9,075 nucleotides of DNA, taken from NCBI GenBank assembly GCA_023144075.1, contig JAGLGJ010000036.1, positions 1 to 9,075 of the forward strand. Direction: 5' to 3'. The position numbers and the translations under genes were made by a program. This DNA is from Candidatus Bathyarchaeota archaeon (lineage in GTDB: Archaea > Thermoproteota > Bathyarchaeia > 40CM-2-53-6 > RBG-13-38-9). The stretch's first letter is position 1. The number at the start of each line of letters is the position of its first letter. Below are positions 5,830-9,075 of this stretch, piece after piece. The notes beneath the pieces were generated by a model. It was given only the letters and a program-made list of their open reading frames with translations, ran no database searches and was not told where the DNA came from.

Positions 5830-6999
5830 ATGAGTGATACTAACACGAGTAGACTTCCATTATACATAGCAGCAACCTCTCTTATCGTATTGCTAGTTCT
5901 CGCAGGTTTATCTACATTTGTTTATATCCAGACTCAGAGTGAGCTTTCTGATCTTCGAGAGAGAATGACAGAACTCCAATCACGTATTGAGCTCATTGAT
6001 GGGTCTGGAAGTAATGGAATAAGAGACCAAAAAGTCTATGCTCTCACGGAAAAGTCGGTTGTACAAATACTGAATAAACAGACGGGTTTAGATGGTCTTG
6101 AACCCACGGCCAGTGGCAGCGGTTTCATATATGATAAAAAAGGCAATATCATAACAAACTATCATGTCATCGAGGAAGCAGAAACCATAGAGGTAACTTT
6201 TCTTGATGGTGAGACTGTTAAAGCAGTGTTAATTGGAGCTGACCCGTATTCTGATCTGGCCGTCCTTAAGGTTGAGACTTCTCAAGAGAAACTCAAACAA
6301 GTCACTCTTGGTAATTCATCTGAGCTCTCAGTGGGAGACACTATATATGCTGTTGGAGCTCCATTTGGTTTGAGTTGGTCTCTGACAAAAGGTGTTGTAA
6401 GCCAGATTGGAAGAACACTTCCTACTTCAGGTGGCTACTCTGTTGTTGGGGTAATACAGGTTGATGCCGCTATTAATCCAGGAAATAGTGGAGGGCCATT
6501 ACTCAATAGTCTTGCAGAAGTTGTAGGTGTTAATACTGCTATTCAATCAGAAACTGGAATGTTCTCGGGTGTAGGATTTGCTATCTCTTCAGTTCTAATT
6601 CAGAAAGTTGTTCCATCATTGATAGAAAAGGGACGTTATGATCATTCTTGGGTCGGTATTGCTGGAAGCGATGTGACACCATCAATTGCAGAAAAAATGG
6701 ATTTAACAGAGTCGAGAGGATTTCTAGTAATTTCTGTTGTCGAAGATAGCCCTGCTGAAAGAGCAGGTATTCGAAGCGGGAATAAAACTGAAGTTGTTGA
6801 TGGTCGCAATATGACGTTGGGAGGAGACGTAATCACCCACATAGATAATAAGACGGTGAGAAAACTTGAAGATCTATTGGCATATTTAGAATATCAGACA
6901 GAACCTGGAGACAAAATTATTCTCAGAACTATTAGAGATGGACAAATTTTAGATATTGAAGTGACACTTGGAGTTAGACCCCCCCCACAGACAGAGTAA
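5830..6999 (+). CDS. Membrane-anchored HtrA/DegP-type serine protease with PDZ domain
   Basis: A 389-residue trypsin-like protease from ATG 5830. A short N-terminus (MSDTNTSRL) precedes one membrane segment (about 11-33) with no obvious signal-peptidase site, so it is probably a signal anchor placing the enzyme outside the cytoplasmic membrane. A coiled-coil-like stretch follows (about 35-57). The catalytic triad is His112 in TNYHVI, Asp143 in SDLAVLK and Ser220 in NPGNSGGPL. A single C-terminal PDZ domain (about 269-382) includes SPAERAGIRSGN (307-318) and LGGDVITHID (330-339). HtrA proteins degrade or refold damaged extracytoplasmic proteins; such archaeal proteins are often mislabelled 2-alkenal reductase. 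A longer form from TTG 5812 (395 residues) is possible but lacks a ribosome binding site. A C8 run at 6979-6986 lies just before the stop. The gene stands alone and meets the minus-strand dnaK operon tail to tail, with 3 nt between stop codons. Confidence 0.93.
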   Translation: MSDTNTSRLPLYIAATSLIVLLVLAGLSTFVYIQTQSELSDLRERMTELQSRIELIDGSGSNGIRDQKVYALTEKSVVQILNKQTGLDGLEPTASGSGFIYDKKGNIITNYHVIEEAETIEVTFLDGETVKAVLIGADPYSDLAVLKVETSQEKLKQVTLGNSSELSVGDTIYAVGAPFGLSWSLTKGVVSQIGRTLPTSGGYSVVGVIQVDAAINPGNSGGPLLNSLAEVVGVNTAIQSETGMFSGVGFAISSVLIQKVVPSLIEKGRYDHSWVGIAGSDVTPSIAEKMDLTESRGFLVISVVEDSPAERAGIRSGNKTEVVDGRNMTLGGDVITHIDNKTVRKLEDLLAYLEYQTEPGDKIILRTIRDGQILDIEVTLGVRPPPQTE

Positions 7000-7002
7000 T
7001 AG

Positions 7003-7566
7003 TCAAGATTTTAGTTTAAGCGTAGTTTTAGTCGAGAAAAGGTTAGGTTGGATAATTTCATATTCATTATGATGGTTATCCAATCCACAAGTTGAGTATA
7101 ATTGAGTTTTTTTTGTTCTCATACTAATTTGAACGATCTCTGAAAGAAGGTTTTTATCGATTTTATTTTTTCCGTGGCACCCAATCCCTTTGCACTTACT
7201 ATCAATATAGATATAATAATTGGATCGATTTTTAATGAACAAAGCCAATTCAGGATATCCATATTCAGGATTGGTCATTACAATGAAAGGCCAAACCCGA
7301 CAAACCATAGGCTTATTCTTTTGGATCCCACAGATCCAACGATCAGATAGTGGAATTTGAAAAATACATCTGCCATCAGGTCTCTTAACAAAGTAGACTT
7401 CATCAAGTTCAATCTTCAAGCAAGAAGTACCATAAAGCTTTGATATTAGAACGAGCTCATCTGCCATCAAAGGTACTTTAAACCACTTGCAACATTCTCC
7501 ACATGCTAAACATTGCCAAGAACTAATTTTACGCCAAGGAATAAAGCCAAATAAATCTCCCTCAAT
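7003..7566 (-). CDS. CxxCxxCC (YkgJ-type) metal-cluster protein, probable non-standard start
   Basis: A small cysteine-rich protein of the YkgJ family, thought to bind Zn or an Fe-S cluster; its biochemical role is unknown. Starting at the first standard codon (TTG 7470 or ATG 7467) would drop the family signature. The open frame upstream clearly encodes WQCLACGECCKWFKVPL, the CxxCxxCC motif. Later family features are GRCIFQIP, WICGIQ and KPMVCRVWPF (the C..RP..CR.fPf element), then CKGIGC and a final Cys. The upstream frame has no ATG, GTG, TTG or CTG before the TGA at about 7592-7590. ATT at 7566, 5 nt past the dnaJ stop, is the best guess and gives 187 residues; translational coupling to dnaJ or a single-base sequence error are the alternatives. 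It appears to be the last gene of the dnaK-dnaJ operon, suggesting a link to protein folding or to a metal-dependent partner, though this is only contextual. Confidence 0.82.
   Translation of the reverse strand: MEGDLFGFIPWRKISSWQCLACGECCKWFKVPLMADELVLISKLYGTSCLKIELDEVYFVKRPDGRCIFQIPLSDRWICGIQKNKPMVCRVWPFIVMTNPEYGYPELALFIKNRSNYYIYIDSKCKGIGCHGKNKIDKNLLSEIVQISMRTKKTQLYSTCGLDNHHNEYEIIQPNLFSTKTTLKLKS
7107..7114 (+). terminator. Possible T8 terminator for htrA inside the convergent gene
   Basis: A run of eight T on the plus strand lies 108 nt after the htrA stop, within the antisense of the YkgJ-type gene (in its Lys-Lys codons). With only 3 nt between convergent stops, htrA transcripts must end inside the neighbour, and this is the best plus-strand T-tract there. 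Confidence 0.3.
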
Positions 7567-7570
7567 GGTG

Positions 7571-8662
7571 CTATGATTTACTATCTTTCAAGCGCTCCTT
7601 TTCTAGTTCTATTAGAAGTTCCTTTTGTCTTTTCGTCAGTTCTGTTGGAACAGTCAGATTGATTTTTACATATTCATCTCCTCTGGAGCGGCTATTGATC
7701 CTTGGCATTCCTTTGCCTCTGATCTTGAATAGTGTTCCAGGTTTTGTTCCGGGAGGGATTTTCAACTCCATTTCCCCGTCAAGAGATGGCGCACTGACCT
7801 TTGCACCAAGTGAAGCTTGAGTAAAAGATATTGGAATCTCACATAGCAGATTTTCATGTCGCCTTTCAAAGATCGCATGAGGACGTATATGAACGGTTAC
7901 GTACAAGTCTCCAGGAGGTATTCTCCCAGGTCCTGTATCACCTTCTCCTCGAAGCCTTAATGTTGAGCCATCATCAATTCCTCGCGGGATGTTAACAGTC
8001 ATTTTACGAGAACGACGTATCTGTCCACTACCATCACATTCTTCGCAAGGAACCTCCACAATTTCCCCCCTTCCATTACACCGTTCGCAGGTCGTAACCT
8101 GTGTTATTGTGAAAAAACCTCCTGCAGATTGTTGCCTTCTGATTTGACCTGCCCCATGACATAAGGGGCAATCTTTAGTTTTCGAACCTGGTTTTGCTCC
8201 GCTACCGTCGCACTTTTTGCATTCTTCAACTCTAGAGATAGTTAATTCTTTTTCTAGAGTTGCCGATGCTTCTTCTAGACTTATCTCCAAATCATATTGA
8301 AGATCATAACCTCTTTGAGGGGGGTTCCTCCTTCCTCTGCTAAAGAACGTATCGAAGATACTTCCAAAACCGAACCCCGTATCTCTAAAGATATCTTCAA
8401 AATCGACTCCTCTGAATATATCCTCGGCAGTATACTTATCACCAATACCAGCTTGACCATACATGTCGTAGGTTCTTCTTTTTTCATCATCTGACAATAC
8501 TGCATATGCTTCTGAGATCTCTTTGAATTTCTCTTCTGCACTAGGTGATTTGTTTCGATCTGGGTGATATTTGAGAGCTAGTTTACGGTAGGTACTTTTG
8601 ATTTCCTCCTTGGTGGCGTTTCTGGCAATACCCAATGTCTCATAGTAGTCTTTATTCGGCAT
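7571..8662 (-). CDS. dnaJ: Molecular chaperone DnaJ (type I Hsp40)
   Basis: A 363-residue class I J-protein. The J domain (1-70) contains the HPD motif at 33-35. A Gly/Phe-containing linker (about 74-118) follows. Four CxxCxGxG repeats form two zinc sites, beginning at Cys148, Cys165, Cys192 and Cys206. The C-terminal substrate-binding domains cover about 220-340, including GPGRIPPGDLYV (244-255). DnaJ delivers unfolded clients to DnaK and stimulates its ATPase in the cytosol. The ATG at 8662 has GGTGG (8667-8671) 4 nt upstream. It follows dnaK by 35 nt in the same orientation. This chaperone set is considered to have entered archaea from bacteria; base composition here does not visibly differ from the neighbours, so any transfer is old. 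The TAG stop is followed at once by the YkgJ-type gene. Confidence 0.97.
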   Translation of the reverse strand: MPNKDYYETLGIARNATKEEIKSTYRKLALKYHPDRNKSPSAEEKFKEISEAYAVLSDDEKRRTYDMYGQAGIGDKYTAEDIFRGVDFEDIFRDTGFGFGSIFDTFFSRGRRNPPQRGYDLQYDLEISLEEASATLEKELTISRVEECKKCDGSGAKPGSKTKDCPLCHGAGQIRRQQSAGGFFTITQVTTCERCNGRGEIVEVPCEECDGSGQIRRSRKMTVNIPRGIDDGSTLRLRGEGDTGPGRIPPGDLYVTVHIRPHAIFERRHENLLCEIPISFTQASLGAKVSAPSLDGEMELKIPPGTKPGTLFKIRGKGMPRINSRSRGDEYVKINLTVPTELTKRQKELLIELEKERLKDSKS

Positions 8663-8666
8663 GAAA

Positions 8667-8671
8667 CCACC
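8667..8671 (-). promoter_or_regulatory. Ribosome binding site of dnaJ
   Basis: The minus strand reads GGTGG, 4 nt before the dnaJ ATG, the same sequence found before hflX. It supports the chosen start. Confidence 0.5.
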
Positions 8672-8682
8672 AATGGAGATCT

Positions 8683-8690
8683 AAAAAAAA
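8683..8690 (-). terminator. T8 tract between dnaK and dnaJ (possible partial terminator)
   Basis: Eight consecutive T on the minus strand lie 7 nt after the dnaK TAA and 20 nt before the dnaJ ATG. T-tracts terminate archaeal RNA polymerase, so this could stop some transcripts after dnaK and lower dnaJ expression. No hairpin precedes it. Confidence 0.35.
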
Positions 8691-8697
8691 GGATTGA

Positions 8698-9075
8698 TTA
8701 TTCCTTTTTGTCTTCTTCTACTACTTTATAATCTGCATCTACTACCGTTTCATCTTTAGCTTTTTCAGGCTCCTCTTTTGGTCCCGTTTGTTGTTGTCCA
8801 CTCTCCTGAGTCGCCTGTTGATAAGCCACAGTTCCCACTTCCTGCAAAATTTTTGTCAGTTCTTCACTTTTTGTCTTCATTTTTTCTACATCTTTTTCGC
8901 TTAACACTTCTCTTAATTCACTAACTGCCTTATCCAATCTATCACTGTTTTCTTTGCTAATTTTGTCTCCAAGATCTTTCTTTGTCTTCTCAACAGTGTA
9001 GATGAGCGCGTCAATGTTATTACGGACCTCCGCCTCTTCCCTATTCTTGAGATCTTGCTCTGCGAATTGCTCTGC
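8698..9075 (-). CDS. dnaK: Molecular chaperone DnaK (Hsp70), C-terminal end only
   Basis: The frame is open from the right edge to TAA at 8700-8698, giving the last 125 residues of an Hsp70. It begins in the helical lid of the substrate-binding domain (AEVRNNIDALIYTVEKTKK), continues through the charged helical bundle, and ends in a Gln-rich flexible tail followed by ETVVDADYKVVEEDKKE. The VVDADYxVV segment is the usual C-terminal signature of bacterial-type DnaK. The ATPase domain and most of the substrate-binding domain lie outside the window. DnaK binds unfolded peptides in an ATP-driven cycle with DnaJ and GrpE; grpE is probably next upstream but cannot be seen. A start at the internal Met at 8937 would be wrong, because the frame runs on through it with family-typical sequence. 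Confidence 0.95.
   Translation of the reverse strand, partial: AEQFAEQDLKNREEAEVRNNIDALIYTVEKTKKDLGDKISKENSDRLDKAVSELREVLSEKDVEKMKTKSEELTKILQEVGTVAYQQATQESGQQQTGPKEEPEKAKDETVVDADYKVVEEDKKE

Noticed and set aside
5830..6999. Annotation as 2-alkenal reductase
   Set aside because: That label is a propagated misannotation of HtrA-like proteins; the His-Asp-Ser triad and PDZ domain show a serine protease.
8281..8541. Open frames inside dnaJ on both strands
   Set aside because: They are alternative-frame shadows of the dnaJ Gly/Phe region and J domain.
8698..8937. A separate 79-residue gene starting at the Met at 8937
   Set aside because: The frame continues upstream to the window edge with clear DnaK lid sequence, so it is the tail of dnaK.
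1..9075. CRISPR array, insertion sequence, prophage, tRNA or rRNA
   Set aside because: No spaced direct repeats, transposase frame, phage gene, cloverleaf or rRNA-like sequence was seen on reading both strands; the intergenic gaps are all under 250 bp.

Overview
The window looks like chromosomal DNA from an archaeon, most likely in or near the Nitrososphaerota (Thaumarchaeota) within the wider TACK group. The signs are an archaeosortase whose cysteine motif resembles the thaumarchaeal type, an archaeal-style fused CoaBC, TATA-like boxes upstream of several genes, T-tract terminators, GGTG-type ribosome binding sites, AT-rich DNA and frequent AGA/AGG arginine codons. The lineage call is an inference from protein resemblance recalled from memory; there is no rRNA or tRNA here to settle it.

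Layout. (1) Positions 1-776, minus strand: the N-terminal 258 codons of a multi-pass membrane protein, an exosortase/archaeosortase-family transpeptidase, cut by the left edge. (2) 777-995: divergent promoter region with a hairpin and a 12-bp palindrome. (3) 996-3042, plus strand: coaBC (coenzyme A synthesis) followed with a 4-nt gap by a nitrilase-superfamily amidohydrolase. (4) 3238-4335, plus: a UlaG-type metallo-beta-lactamase-fold hydrolase with its own promoter and T-rich terminator. (5) 4488-5585, minus: the ribosome-associated GTPase HflX, convergent with ulaG. (6) 5586-5829: divergent hflX/htrA promoter region with an inverted repeat beside the htrA TATA box. (7) 5830-6999, plus: a membrane-anchored HtrA/DegP-type serine protease with one PDZ domain. 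(8) 7003-9075, minus: dnaK (C-terminal 125 residues only), dnaJ, and a CxxCxxCC (YkgJ-type) metal-cluster protein, apparently one operon that ends 3 nt from the htrA stop codon. No stretch over 300 bases lacks a gene.

How the genes relate. The right-hand half has a proteostasis theme: the DnaK/DnaJ cytosolic chaperones, the HtrA extracytoplasmic protease and HflX, which in bacteria rescues ribosomes after heat stress. The left half is cofactor and small-molecule metabolism plus surface-protein processing.

The most notable observation is that three genes (the amidohydrolase, hflX and the YkgJ-type gene) have conserved N-terminal sequence extending to, or upstream of, the point where a normal ATG start should lie, with no in-frame ATG available. 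The implied starts are CTG, TTG and possibly ATT. In two of the three, an annotation begun at the first ATG/GTG/TTG would lose family-defining residues, including the CxxCxxCC signature. No CRISPR array, insertion sequence, tRNA, rRNA or clearly novel multi-gene system was seen.
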